From NCBI GenBank assembly GCA_023426575.1, contig JAFAAL010000049.1:1-29953 (forward strand): 29,953 bases of DNA, given 5' to 3'. The DNA comes from Bacillota bacterium (lineage in GTDB: Bacteria; Bacillota; Clostridia; Saccharofermentanales; DTU023). Made by a program: the position numbers and the translations under genes. The notes under the pieces are model-generated. The model saw only the letters and a program-made list of their open reading frames with translations, did no database searches and had not been told where the DNA came from. Below, one piece after another: positions 15,825 through 23,303 of the stretch; position 1 is the first letter of the stretch, and the number at the start of each line of letters is the position of its first letter.

Positions 15825-16586
15825 ATGACAATTGATTTTGTCACCCTGTTGCAAATGCTGACAACAGACGAAGGGGTGACGATTTTCACGGTATTTTTAG
15901 CGGGTCTTGCCGCTTTCTTTTCGCCATGTGTGCTGCCCATCGTGCCGCTCTATGTCGGCTACCTCTCGGGCAATGCCGACCTCGAGACGCTTTCAGAGAG
16001 TCAGGACGAAGAGGCAGCGCTGGCCCTAAAACGCGCGAAGCGGACAACGCTGATCAATACAATCGCCTTTGTCCTCGGCATCAGCTTCGTCTACTTGGCC
16101 CTCGCCCTGGCAGCCAGCTCTTTTGGCCATTTTCTCCAGAATAGTGCCCTGACCATTCGCCGCATCGGCGGTGCCATTGTCCTCGTCCTCGGAATTTTTC
16201 AATTGCTGAGCCAGTTTACAAAGCTGAGTGCCGGGCGTGAGAGACGCCTCAGTTTGAACCTGGACAAGTATCGGATGAATCCGCTGGTGGCTTTTTTCCT
16301 GGGTTTTACATTTAGTTTTGCCTGGACGCCCTGTATCGGACCGATTCTTCTCAGTGTCATCACGCTCGTCGCCAATGCGGGAACCCTCGCCAAGGGGCTC
16401 GGCCTCATGCTGGTCTATACCCTCGCCTTTACCGTTCCCTTCCTGCTCGTCGGCATCTTTACGACCCAGGTTCTGAACTTCTTTAGGAAAAATCGCAAGA
16501 TCATGAAATACACCGTGATTGTCGGTGCCATTTTGATGATCATCATGGGGATTACAATGCTCTTTGATCCCTTTAGAATGCTCTAA
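15825..16586 (+). CDS. ccdA: CcdA-family cytochrome c biogenesis/thiol-disulfide membrane protein
   Basis: CcdA moves reducing equivalents from cytoplasmic thioredoxin across the membrane to extracytoplasmic thioredoxin-like proteins. The 253-residue protein has about six hydrophobic segments and the two redox cysteines of the family: Cys35 in SPCVLPIVP and Cys170 in WTPCIGP. A charged loop (about residues 60-75) lies between helices 1 and 2. The thioredoxin lipoprotein directly downstream is its probable partner. A TATAAT sequence at 15774-15779 could belong to its promoter but lacks a clear -35. No cytochrome c genes are nearby, so general extracellular disulfide reduction is as likely as cytochrome maturation. 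Confidence 0.93.
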   Translation: MTIDFVTLLQMLTTDEGVTIFTVFLAGLAAFFSPCVLPIVPLYVGYLSGNADLETLSESQDEEAALALKRAKRTTLINTIAFVLGISFVYLALALAASSFGHFLQNSALTIRRIGGAIVLVLGIFQLLSQFTKLSAGRERRLSLNLDKYRMNPLVAFFLGFTFSFAWTPCIGPILLSVITLVANAGTLAKGLGLMLVYTLAFTVPFLLVGIFTTQVLNFFRKNRKIMKYTVIVGAILMIIMGITMLFDPFRML

Positions 16587-16610
16587 TGTCAAGAGAGGAG
16601 TAATAATCAA

Positions 16611-17306
16611 ATGAATATGAAACGTTTCCTTATTTTAAGTATCGCCCTAGCTCTGCTCTTTGCTCTCACGGCTTGCTCAGCTAAGGAGAAGACAGAAGAG
16701 AGCTCTGCCCCTCTCGATGAGGCGCTCCAGGGCACGCAGACTCTGGCTCAGGTGGAGAGTTCTGAGAGTTCGTCGGCGGCATCTGCAGACGCTGACTTCG
16801 TCGGCGAGCGTCCCAGTGCAGGAGAGGTCAATGGAGAAAAGGTCACTCCGGCCGTTGACTGGTCGCTCGTCGATCAGAACGGCACGCGCCACAAGATGGC
16901 AGACTATAAGGGCAAGGTCGTCGTCTTGAACTTCTGGCAGACCTGGTGTCCTCCCTGCCTGGCAGAGATGCCAGACATCCAGAAGGTCTATAAGGATCTC
17001 GGCGAGAATCAAGGCGATGTCGTCATCCTGGGTGTCTCGAGTCCCAGTAATGAACTCAACACCGTCTACACGCAAGAATCCAAGACCGACGCTGAGATCA
17101 AGGCATTCTTAGACGAGAATAAGTACAGCTATCCCTCGCTGATGGACTACACGGGCGAGCTCTACATGGCCTACACGATTTCAGCCTTCCCCACGACGAT
17201 CTTTATCAATCCAGATGGCAATGTCTTCGGCTTCCTCCCAGGGGGTCTCTCCGAGGCGAATCTCTTGAAGTTCATCGACGAGTGCCGCGCCTCTTCTGAG
17301 AAGTAA
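16611..17306 (+). CDS. TlpA/ResA-like thiol-disulfide oxidoreductase lipoprotein
   Basis: The signal peptide ends in lipobox LTAC with Cys22, then a Ser/Glu-rich linker runs to about residue 65. The thioredoxin-like domain has the redox motif WCPPC at 112-116, a central insertion (about 147-165) and the cis-Pro loop SAFPTTIFI. It should sit on the outer face of the membrane and receive electrons from CcdA, encoded 24 bases upstream. GAGGAG ends ten bases before ATG 16611; the second ATG at 16617 is too far. The target disulfide proteins are unknown. Confidence 0.94.
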   Translation: MNMKRFLILSIALALLFALTACSAKEKTEESSAPLDEALQGTQTLAQVESSESSSAASADADFVGERPSAGEVNGEKVTPAVDWSLVDQNGTRHKMADYKGKVVVLNFWQTWCPPCLAEMPDIQKVYKDLGENQGDVVILGVSSPSNELNTVYTQESKTDAEIKAFLDENKYSYPSLMDYTGELYMAYTISAFPTTIFINPDGNVFGFLPGGLSEANLLKFIDECRASSEK

Positions 17307-17311
17307 TAGGC

Positions 17312-18229
17312 GTGCAGGCTATCAAGACAAGTCAGTCAGAGCTGAGGAAGGGTGTCTTGTACATCCTTCTCTCAGCTTTTTCTTTTGCTATTATGGCGGT
17401 CTTTGTGCGGGCGGCCGGTGATCTGCCAGCTCCACAGAAGGCGCTCTTTCGGAATCTGATCTCCTTTCTCTATGCCACTGTGATTTTGCTCACGGCGCGC
17501 CGCAAGGAGAGAGAGCTAGGGCAGGGCAAGCAGGAGCAGCCGCAGCGCCAGCACGCCTGGGGCAGCCTTATCTTGAGGGCGGCCTTTGGGACGGCGGGGG
17601 TCATCGCGAACTTCTACGCCATCGACCACCTGCACCTCGGCGATGCCAACAGCCTCAACAAATTGTCGCCCTTTTTCACAATCCTCGCCTCGGCCCTCCT
17701 CCTCAAGGAGCGCGTCAAGCCTTACCAGCTCCTGAGCCTCATCGTCGCCTTTGGCGGCGCGGTCCTGATCCTACAGCCCGGGGGATCTGGCAGCTTCAGA
17801 GCGGCTCATCTCGTGGCGATTTTTGGGGCTTTTGCTGCGGGAATGGCCTACACTTACGTGCGGAAGCTCGGCCTCGCTGGTGAGCGCGGCTCTTTCATTG
17901 TCATGTTTTTCTCCGCCTTTTCGATTCTGGCCCTGACGCCTCTGGTCCTCTGGAACTACAGGCCGATGACGGGTCGCCAGCTCGTCTTCCTCCTCCTCGC
18001 AGGTGTCGCGGCGAGCTTTGGCCAGCTGGGTGTCACGGAGGGCTATCGGCATGCCCCTGCGCGTGCCGTTTCGATCTACAACTACACGCAGATTCCCTTT
18101 GCGGCTCTGCTGGGACTGGTCCTTTACAGCGAATATCCCCCCAGGCTAGCCCTCCTCGGCTACGCCCTGATCATCATCTCCGCGCTCTTCATGTTTGCCT
18201 GGGAGCAGCGGGCAGAAAAGAGGTCCTGA
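17312..18229 (+). CDS. EamA/DMT-superfamily transporter
   Basis: The 305-residue protein has about ten membrane segments in two EamA repeats (about residues 13-150 and 160-300), typical of drug/metabolite transporters of the RhaT/YdcZ/RarD type. The first repeat includes the FAIMAVFVRAAGDLP and FRNLISFLYA stretches; the end of repeat 1 has the family-typical ALLLKERVKPYQLLSL. The substrate cannot be predicted. GTG 17312 is the longest start but has a weak ribosome site; an in-frame TTG at 17357 is better spaced from GAGGAAGG. It begins five bases after the thioredoxin gene and overlaps the next small gene by one base. Confidence 0.88.
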   Translation: MQAIKTSQSELRKGVLYILLSAFSFAIMAVFVRAAGDLPAPQKALFRNLISFLYATVILLTARRKERELGQGKQEQPQRQHAWGSLILRAAFGTAGVIANFYAIDHLHLGDANSLNKLSPFFTILASALLLKERVKPYQLLSLIVAFGGAVLILQPGGSGSFRAAHLVAIFGAFAAGMAYTYVRKLGLAGERGSFIVMFFSAFSILALTPLVLWNYRPMTGRQLVFLLLAGVAASFGQLGVTEGYRHAPARAVSIYNYTQIPFAALLGLVLYSEYPPRLALLGYALIIISALFMFAWEQRAEKRS

Positions 18230-18408
18230 TGTTTCCCTTTGACTTTTTGACGCGCCAGACGGCCTTCCTGATCGGCATCGTTCTCTGTGGGCTCTACTTT
18301 CTCTTCAGTCGCATCCAGAAGCGCTGGGCCGAGGTCCTGACCTGGATCATCATTGCCCTCGCCGTGATTTTCTTCATCATTGGCCTGCTCCTGCCCGGGG
18401 GTGGCTGA
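18229..18408 (+). CDS. Small two-helix membrane protein of unknown function (59 residues)
   Basis: ATG 18229 shares a base with the TGA of the DMT transporter (TGATG), with AGAGG just upstream. The frame runs 59 codons to TGA at 18406-18408. It has hydrophobic helices at about residues 12-26 and 38-55, separated by a short basic RIQKRW turn, and ends in PGGG. The predicted hairpin topology and coupled translation suggest a real protein, perhaps an accessory of the transporter. I do not recognise a family. Confidence 0.65.
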   Translation: MFPFDFLTRQTAFLIGIVLCGLYFLFSRIQKRWAEVLTWIIIALAVIFFIIGLLLPGGG

Positions 18409-18435
18409 GGCTCGACCTGTTAGTCAGTTGACTAT

Positions 18436-18464
18436 TTGACAAAAGCCAAAAGCGCTGGTATAGT
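18436..18464 (+). promoter_or_regulatory. Promoter of the tRNA-Leu/tRNA-fMet unit (TTGACA-17-TATAGT)
   Basis: Consensus TTGACA (18436-18441) is separated by 17 bases from TATAGT (18459-18464), with the tRNA-Leu 5' end 24 bases after the -10. Confidence 0.88.
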
Positions 18465-18487
18465 AAGCAAGCATTTGAATTTGATGC

Positions 18488-18575
18488 GCTCGCGTGGCGG
18501 AATTGGCAGACGCAACGGACTTAAAATCCGTCGAACTAAACACTCGTGCCGGTTCGATCCCGGCCGCGAGCACCA
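18488..18575 (+). tRNA. tRNA-Leu(TAA)
   Basis: The acceptor stem pairs GCTCGCG (18488-18494) with CGCGAGC (18565-18571). The anticodon stem ACGGA/TCCGT carries anticodon TAA at 18522-18524. A long variable arm and the GGTTCGATCC T arm fit a class II tRNA, and CCA is encoded at 18573-18575. Confidence 0.97.
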
Positions 18576-18587
18576 TATTGAACACAC

Positions 18588-18663
18588 CGCGGAGTGGAGC
18601 AGCTGGTAGCTTGTCGGGCTCATAACCCGAAGGTCGGGGGTTCGAATCCCCCCTCCGCAACCA
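18588..18663 (+). tRNA. Initiator tRNA-fMet(CAT)
   Basis: The acceptor strands CGCGGAG (18588-18594) and CTCCGCA leave an unpaired C1-A72 end, the hallmark of bacterial initiator tRNA. The anticodon stem has the three G-C pairs GGG/CCC around CAT (18621-18623), another initiator feature. CCA is encoded at 18661-18663. Confidence 0.97.
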
Positions 18664-18665
18664 GA

Positions 18666-18699
18666 AGAGAAGCTAGAGAGATCTAGCTTCTCTTTTTTT
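18666..18699 (+). terminator. Intrinsic terminator of the tRNA-Leu/tRNA-fMet unit
   Basis: A perfect 12-bp stem (18666-18677 with 18682-18693) with loop GAGA is followed by a T-run to 18699. It begins three bases after the tRNA-fMet CCA. Confidence 0.95.
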
Positions 18700-18701
18700 G
18701 C

Positions 18702-18730
18702 TTGAAAGGGGAGGGCCTGTCCAGTACTAT
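18702..18730 (+). promoter_or_regulatory. Promoter of xpt (TTGAAA-17-TACTAT)
   Basis: TTGAAA (18702-18707) and TACTAT (18725-18730) are spaced by 17 bases. The predicted start near 18737 leaves a leader of only about 25 bases, too short for the purine riboswitch that often controls xpt in Bacillota. Confidence 0.7.
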
Positions 18731-18761
18731 GTGAAGCAGATTGGCCAGAGGAGCGTAATGT

Positions 18762-19346
18762 ATGACCCGTGATTTCAACTATCTAGAGGCGAAAATTCAT
18801 GACGAGGCCGAGATCCTCCCAGGCGAGATTCTCCTGGTGGACGGCTTCTTGAATCAGGGTCTCGCGCTTGACTGTCTTGATTTTATTGCCGAGGAATTCT
18901 ATCGCCAATTCGGGCAGGAGAAGATCGACTTGGTCCTGACGGTCGAGGCCTCTGGAATCGCGATAGCCGTGGCGACAGCGAGGCGCTTCGGGGTCAATGC
19001 CGCCTTTGCCAAGAAGACGCGGGCGCTCAATCTCGGCCCCGATCTCCACACAGTGTCTGCCCACTCCTACACGAAGCAAGAAGACTACACGATGGCTCTC
19101 GCCAAGAAAATTCTCCCTCCAGGACTGCGCGTCCTGCTGGTTGATGACTTCCTCGCCCATGGCTGTGCTATGCAGGCGCTGACCGAGCTCGTGGCGCTGG
19201 CTGGCGCCGAGGTCGTGGGCATCGGCATCGCGGTCGAGAAGAGCTGGCAGGGTGGTGCAGAGCGCCTCGAGCGCGCAGGCTATCGCTGTCACTCGGTCGT
19301 CAGGCTGAAATCTCTGCTGCCGGGAGCCTTGGAGTTCTGCGACTAG
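18762..19346 (+). CDS. xpt: Xanthine phosphoribosyltransferase
   Basis: Xpt salvages xanthine with PRPP to give XMP. The 194-residue length matches the family. Diagnostic segments are the N-terminal FLNQGLALDCLDFIAEEF region (about 29-46), the EASGIAIAVATARRF stretch (about 63-77) and the PRPP loop VLLVDDFLAHGCA (about 124-136). The last residues overlap the stop of the convergent dehydrogenase by four bases. No xanthine permease (pbuX) follows it, unlike in Bacillus subtilis. Purine supply may come from the BMP transporter elsewhere in the window. Confidence 0.95.
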   Translation: MTRDFNYLEAKIHDEAEILPGEILLVDGFLNQGLALDCLDFIAEEFYRQFGQEKIDLVLTVEASGIAIAVATARRFGVNAAFAKKTRALNLGPDLHTVSAHSYTKQEDYTMALAKKILPPGLRVLLVDDFLAHGCAMQALTELVALAGAEVVGIGIAVEKSWQGGAERLERAGYRCHSVVRLKSLLPGALEFCD

Positions 19347-20299
19347 TCGAGGCGATTGAACTTCTCACCACGCCTGAAGGCCGCGAGATTTTCGGCCGCG
19401 AGATGGATCAGACGTTCGCGACTCTCCTGTGCGGCCCAGGCGATATGTGGCGTGATGTAGCAATTGTCGAGCCCTAGTAATGGGGCATCTTCTGGGATCG
19501 GTTCTGTCGTATAGACATCCAGTCCGCATGCCCCTAATTTTCCGGATTTTAATGCTTCGGCGACGGCCTCGCTGTCGATAAGGGGGCCTCGCGCCGTGTT
19601 GATCAGGACCGCTCCTGTCTTAAAGTGCTCGAGACTCTCACGATTGATGAGATCTCTCGTCTTTTCGGTCAGCGGGCAGTGGAGAGAGACGATGTCAGCG
19701 CCGAGGACCTCCTCCAATTCTTTGAACTGGACCTTGCCCTCAAGTTCTGGGGCTGTCTTCTGCGAACTATGGGTGGCCCAGACCTCGAGGCCAAAGGCGA
19801 GGGCGATCTTGGCGACGGCCTGGCCAATTTGGCCGAAGCCTACGAGGCCGAGACTCTTTCCTGAGAGTTCATGGATGGTGCCGACGGTATAGCAAAAATC
19901 TGGGGAGCGTGACCACTCGCCCGCCTGGACCGAGGCATTGTGGGCCCCGACCGCGTTAAAGATCTCGAGGATATGGGCAAAGGTCAATTGGGCCACGGCC
20001 TCACTGCTGTAGCCTGGGACGTTGGTCGCGGCGATGCCGCGCTGGCGAATGGCCTCTAGATCTAGGACATCGTAACCGGTGGAGAGCATGCCGATGTATT
20101 TCAGCTTAGGGGCATGTTCTAAGACATCTTCAGTGATACGACATTTATTGATCAGGATGGCCTCACTGTCGGCGATGCGCTCGAGGACCTCTGCCTCGCT
20201 ACTCCTCGGATAGACTGTGAGCTCCCCTTGCTCTGCGATCTCAGACCAGCTGACATCCCCAGGATTCGTCGTGTGGGCATCTAATATTACAATTTTCAT
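19343..20299 (-). CDS. D-2-hydroxyacid dehydrogenase (glycerate/hydroxypyruvate reductase-like)
   Basis: The 318-residue protein has the two-domain fold of the D-isomer-specific dehydrogenases. The NAD-binding site is LGLVGFGQIGQAVAKIA (about 152-168). Catalytic residues lie in NTARGPLID (Arg), TTEPIPED (Glu) and the C-terminal ITPHIAWA (His). The HIAWA ending and overall sequence suggest a glycerate dehydrogenase/HprA-type enzyme that reduces hydroxypyruvate or glyoxylate with NAD(P)H; lactate or phosphoglycerate activity is less likely but not excluded. AGGAGG lies before the start on the minus strand. It is a single gene, divergent from the ABC importer operon. Confidence 0.92.
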   Translation of the reverse strand: MKIVILDAHTTNPGDVSWSEIAEQGELTVYPRSSEAEVLERIADSEAILINKCRITEDVLEHAPKLKYIGMLSTGYDVLDLEAIRQRGIAATNVPGYSSEAVAQLTFAHILEIFNAVGAHNASVQAGEWSRSPDFCYTVGTIHELSGKSLGLVGFGQIGQAVAKIALAFGLEVWATHSSQKTAPELEGKVQFKELEEVLGADIVSLHCPLTEKTRDLINRESLEHFKTGAVLINTARGPLIDSEAVAEALKSGKLGACGLDVYTTEPIPEDAPLLGLDNCYITPHIAWAAQESRERLIHLAAENLAAFRRGEKFNRLD

Positions 20300-20315
20300 G
20301 GAGACCTCCTATTTG

Positions 20316-20354
20316 TGCTAGAATCTCTAAAGCATTTTAAGACTAGTATAGTCT
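20316..20354 (+). promoter_or_regulatory. Candidate extended -10 and palindromic operator before the BtuF-like gene
   Basis: TGC-TAGAAT (20316-20324) fits an extended -10 element. A perfect inverted repeat AGACTA-GTA-TAGTCT (20340-20354) lies just downstream, between the divergent genes, and could bind a repressor such as a metal-responsive regulator. The 71-base gap is too short for a cobalamin riboswitch. Confidence 0.4.
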
Positions 20355-20370
20355 AAAACAGGAGGTCTAC

Positions 20371-21480
20371 ATGACTGATAAGTTACTCTTTAAGTTGATC
20401 GCAGTCGTCCTCGCAAGCATGCTCTTGCTGAGCTTTGTTGGCTGTGAACTCCCGGGAGCCAGCCCCCAGGAGACATCTCTGGTCGAAGACGCTGCGGCTG
20501 AGACGACCCTTGAGGCAGAGGCCAGTGCCGAAGCGACGGAGGCCGAGGCCAGCACGACAGAGGCTGAGGTCGTCGACGAGAATCAGAAAGATGCCATTGC
20601 CGACGCCGATAAGAAGGCTGAGGAATACAAGAAGGAACTGCGCAAGAGCGAGTTCCCCCTGACGGTCGAGGACAGCCTGGATCGTAAAGTGACCTTTGAG
20701 AAAAAGGTCGAGAAGGTCATCTCTCTCGGACCGAATATGACGGAAATCATCTTTGCACTCGGTGCTGGGGATCGCCTGGTCGGCAGAACGGACTACTGCG
20801 ACTACCCCGAAGAGGCCAAGGAGATTCCCTCCGTGGGCACTCTGATGGAGCCAAACCTCGAACTGATCATTGAGAAGAATCCGGACGTCGTCCTGGCATC
20901 TACCCACGTCTCTGAAGACTTTGTCGCCAAGCTGGAAGAAGTTGGCATTCCCGTGCTCTTCCTCTACTCCGAATATGAAATCGACGAGCTCGATGAGATC
21001 TTCCTGACCATTGGCCAGATCTTAGATCTCAATCAGGAGGCAGCAGATCTGACCGCCGATGTCTTCAGCCGCCTCGAGTATGTCAAAGAACTGGTCGATG
21101 ACGCCGAAGAGCCCACGGTCTACTATGTCGTCGGTTTCGGCGAGTCTGGCGACTTCAGCGCCGGCAAGAAGACCTTTATCAACGATCTCATGGACTATGC
21201 GGGTGTCAAGAACATCGCGGCAGATACGGAGGGCTGGACCTATTCCGTCGAGTCCCTGATCGAGAAGGACCCCGACTATATCCTCATTCCCACCTGGGCC
21301 GATGGCGAGTTCCAGAAGGCCGAGCCCTACAAGAACTTGACGGCCGTCAAGGAGGGTCGAGTCATTGTCGTTGACGAGAACATCTTTAACCGCCAGGGAC
21401 CTAGGGTCGCCGATGCGGTTGAGTTCTTAGCAGAAGCTCTCCACCCAGAACTTTACTTCAGCTACAAGAAGGTTGCGTAA
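20371..21480 (+). CDS. ABC transporter substrate-binding lipoprotein, BtuF/FecB-like
   Basis: The 369-residue lipoprotein has lipobox FVGC with Cys25, then an Ala/Glu/Thr-rich low-complexity and Lys/Glu-rich helical linker (about residues 35-95). The periplasmic-binding-protein type III fold starts at LTVEDSLDRKVTF. The SLGPNMTEIIFALGAGDRLVGRTDYCDYPEEA stretch and IPSVG resemble BtuF-type cobalamin binding proteins most closely. Siderophore or heme cannot be excluded. It delivers substrate to the permease and ATPase encoded downstream. AGGAGG precedes ATG 20371. Confidence 0.92.
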   Translation: MTDKLLFKLIAVVLASMLLLSFVGCELPGASPQETSLVEDAAAETTLEAEASAEATEAEASTTEAEVVDENQKDAIADADKKAEEYKKELRKSEFPLTVEDSLDRKVTFEKKVEKVISLGPNMTEIIFALGAGDRLVGRTDYCDYPEEAKEIPSVGTLMEPNLELIIEKNPDVVLASTHVSEDFVAKLEEVGIPVLFLYSEYEIDELDEIFLTIGQILDLNQEAADLTADVFSRLEYVKELVDDAEEPTVYYVVGFGESGDFSAGKKTFINDLMDYAGVKNIAADTEGWTYSVESLIEKDPDYILIPTWADGEFQKAEPYKNLTAVKEGRVIVVDENIFNRQGPRVADAVEFLAEALHPELYFSYKKVA

Positions 21481-21483
21481 TCG

Positions 21484-22533
21484 ATGCCGCGGGCGAGGTG
21501 GACAAGATATCTCATTCTGATGGCCCTCGCCCTCGGCCTTCTTTTTCTTTTGATGATTTTGGCGGCAAGTCTCGGCGCCTCAGCCCTGACTTTCCGCCAA
21601 AGTCTTGCTCTTTTTTGGGAGAAGCTCAGTGCTGTGCGGGTCGATCTCATCAGAGATCTAGATCCCGCCTATGAGACCATCGTCTTTCGCGTCCGCTGGC
21701 CACGGATCATTCTCTCAGTGCTCGGCGGCGCCTCGCTCGCCGTCGTGGGCGCCTCCTACCAGTCGATCTTCATGAACGCATTGGCAGATCCGCATATCTT
21801 AGGGGTGTCCTCTGGGGCGGCTTTTGGCGCTTCTCTCGCCATGATCTTTGGTTTCAAATCTGTCGGTCTCGGACTGACGGGGATTGGCTTCGGCGCTTTC
21901 TTGGGCGGTCTTATGACCATCGGTCTCCTCTTTCTGATGACGCCTGGCGAGATCAAGACGGAGACCTCGCGCATCCTGCTCGCAGGGATTGCGCTCTCGA
22001 GTCTCTTCTCCGCCTTGATGTCGCTCCTGATGCTCTTTAACCGAGATCGCATCGCAGGTATCTTCTACTGGCTCATGGGCTCTTATAGCTCCGCGACTTG
22101 GGATAAGGTCCGCTTCATGTCCCTCGTCTTCTTCCCCCTGACGCTCCTGCTCTTTTTCTTTGCACCTGAGATGAATATCATGCTCAGCGGTGATGAAGAG
22201 GCGACGAGCCTCGGGGTCGCCGCCAATAGGACGCGTTGGACGATTATCCTCATCGCAACGCTCCTCGTCGCATCCACCGTCTCAACCTCTGGAGTCGTCG
22301 GCTTCGTCGGCCTGATTGTCCCGCACGCGCTGCGACTTCTCAAAATTCACGACGTCAAGCAGCTCTTGCCGGCCGCCGCCGTCTGCGGAGCGATTTTCAC
22401 TCTCCTCTGTGACAGCTTTGCGCGCCTTGCCATTCCACCGACGGAACTGCCCGTGGGCGTCATTACGGCCTTCTTTGGCGTGCCGCTCTTCCTCTCTCTC
22501 CTCTATCGCAGCGGCAAGGGGGCGCAAGGATGA
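21484..22533 (+). CDS. FecCD/BtuC-family ABC transporter permease
   Basis: The 349-residue protein has about ten hydrophobic segments of the FecCD family (PF01032). Typical segments are RWPRIILSVLGGASLAVVGASYQ (about 73-95), NALADPHILGVSSGAAFGASLA and, near the C-terminus, GFVGLIVPHALRLL and PTELPVGVITAFFGVPLFL. It forms the dimeric channel for vitamin B12, heme or ferric siderophore. ATG 21484 lies three bases after the BtuF-like stop, and its end overlaps the ATPase gene by four bases. Confidence 0.95.
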   Translation: MPRARWTRYLILMALALGLLFLLMILAASLGASALTFRQSLALFWEKLSAVRVDLIRDLDPAYETIVFRVRWPRIILSVLGGASLAVVGASYQSIFMNALADPHILGVSSGAAFGASLAMIFGFKSVGLGLTGIGFGAFLGGLMTIGLLFLMTPGEIKTETSRILLAGIALSSLFSALMSLLMLFNRDRIAGIFYWLMGSYSSATWDKVRFMSLVFFPLTLLLFFFAPEMNIMLSGDEEATSLGVAANRTRWTIILIATLLVASTVSTSGVVGFVGLIVPHALRLLKIHDVKQLLPAAAVCGAIFTLLCDSFARLAIPPTELPVGVITAFFGVPLFLSLLYRSGKGAQG

Positions 22534-23303
22534 GTGCGCTGAGTCTAAAAGATCTCAATTTTCACTACTCATCACTGGCCCAGCCCACTCTCCAGAAGAT
22601 CAGTCTCGAGATTGAAGCGGGGCAGATGACGGTCATCCTGGGGCCGAATGGCTCGGGCAAGACGACGTTTCTCAAGCTCCTCCTCGGACTCCTCCGACCC
22701 CAGAAGGGGCAGATTCTCCTCGACGGCTGTCCTCTCGAGGAGATGAGCGCTCGAGAGAGGGCCCAGAAGATGGCCTACCTGCCACAAAATTCGCCTGCGA
22801 GACATCAGATTGCCGTCAGTGAAGTCATCAAGATGGGACGCTATCCCTGGCGCTCACGTTTTAGTGCCTGGACGGGAAGAGATCAGGGAGCCTATGAGCG
22901 AGCAGTCATACTCGCCGGGGTCGAAGCTCTTCTCAAGCGCAATTATCTACAGCTTTCAGGCGGGGAGAGGCAGCGCGTCCTTCTCGCGCGGGCCATCTGT
23001 CAGGAGACGCCCTGGCTCCTCCTCGACGAAGCCTCGGCCAATCTCGACCTGGCCCACCAGATTGAAATTTTTAACGTCTTGAAGACACTCCAAGAGGAGG
23101 GACTGTCGATTGTCGCCGTTTTACACGACATCAATCTCGCCGCCCGCTACGGCCAAGAGTCGATCTTTTTAAAAGACGGCCAGCTGATGCAGAAGACGGA
23201 TCCCTCAGACCCCTTTGCAGCGGCGGACCTCAGTCGGCTCTACAATCTTAATTTACAGTGGCTCACGACCGGTCCCGGCCGTCGCCACCTCATCTGGGAT
23301 TAA
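22530..23303 (+). CDS. FecE/BtuD-family ABC transporter ATP-binding protein
   Basis: The 257-residue ATPase has Walker A GPNGSGKT (38-45), the family-typical YLPQN Q-loop segment, signature LSGGERQRV, Walker B LLLDEASANLD and the switch His in VLHDINLAARY. The VIKMGRYPWRS segment is characteristic of iron-chelate/B12 ATPases. ATGA overlap with the permease indicates coupled translation. Its stop directly abuts the stop of the convergent apbE gene. Confidence 0.95.
   Translation: MSALSLKDLNFHYSSLAQPTLQKISLEIEAGQMTVILGPNGSGKTTFLKLLLGLLRPQKGQILLDGCPLEEMSARERAQKMAYLPQNSPARHQIAVSEVIKMGRYPWRSRFSAWTGRDQGAYERAVILAGVEALLKRNYLQLSGGERQRVLLARAICQETPWLLLDEASANLDLAHQIEIFNVLKTLQEEGLSIVAVLHDINLAARYGQESIFLKDGQLMQKTDPSDPFAAADLSRLYNLNLQWLTTGPGRRHLIWD

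Noticed and set aside
20302..20368. Nine-base inverted repeat AGACCTCCT/AGGAGGTCT flanking the divergent intergenic region
   Set aside because: It is explained by both divergent genes using the same ribosome binding site, AGGAGG followed by TCT.
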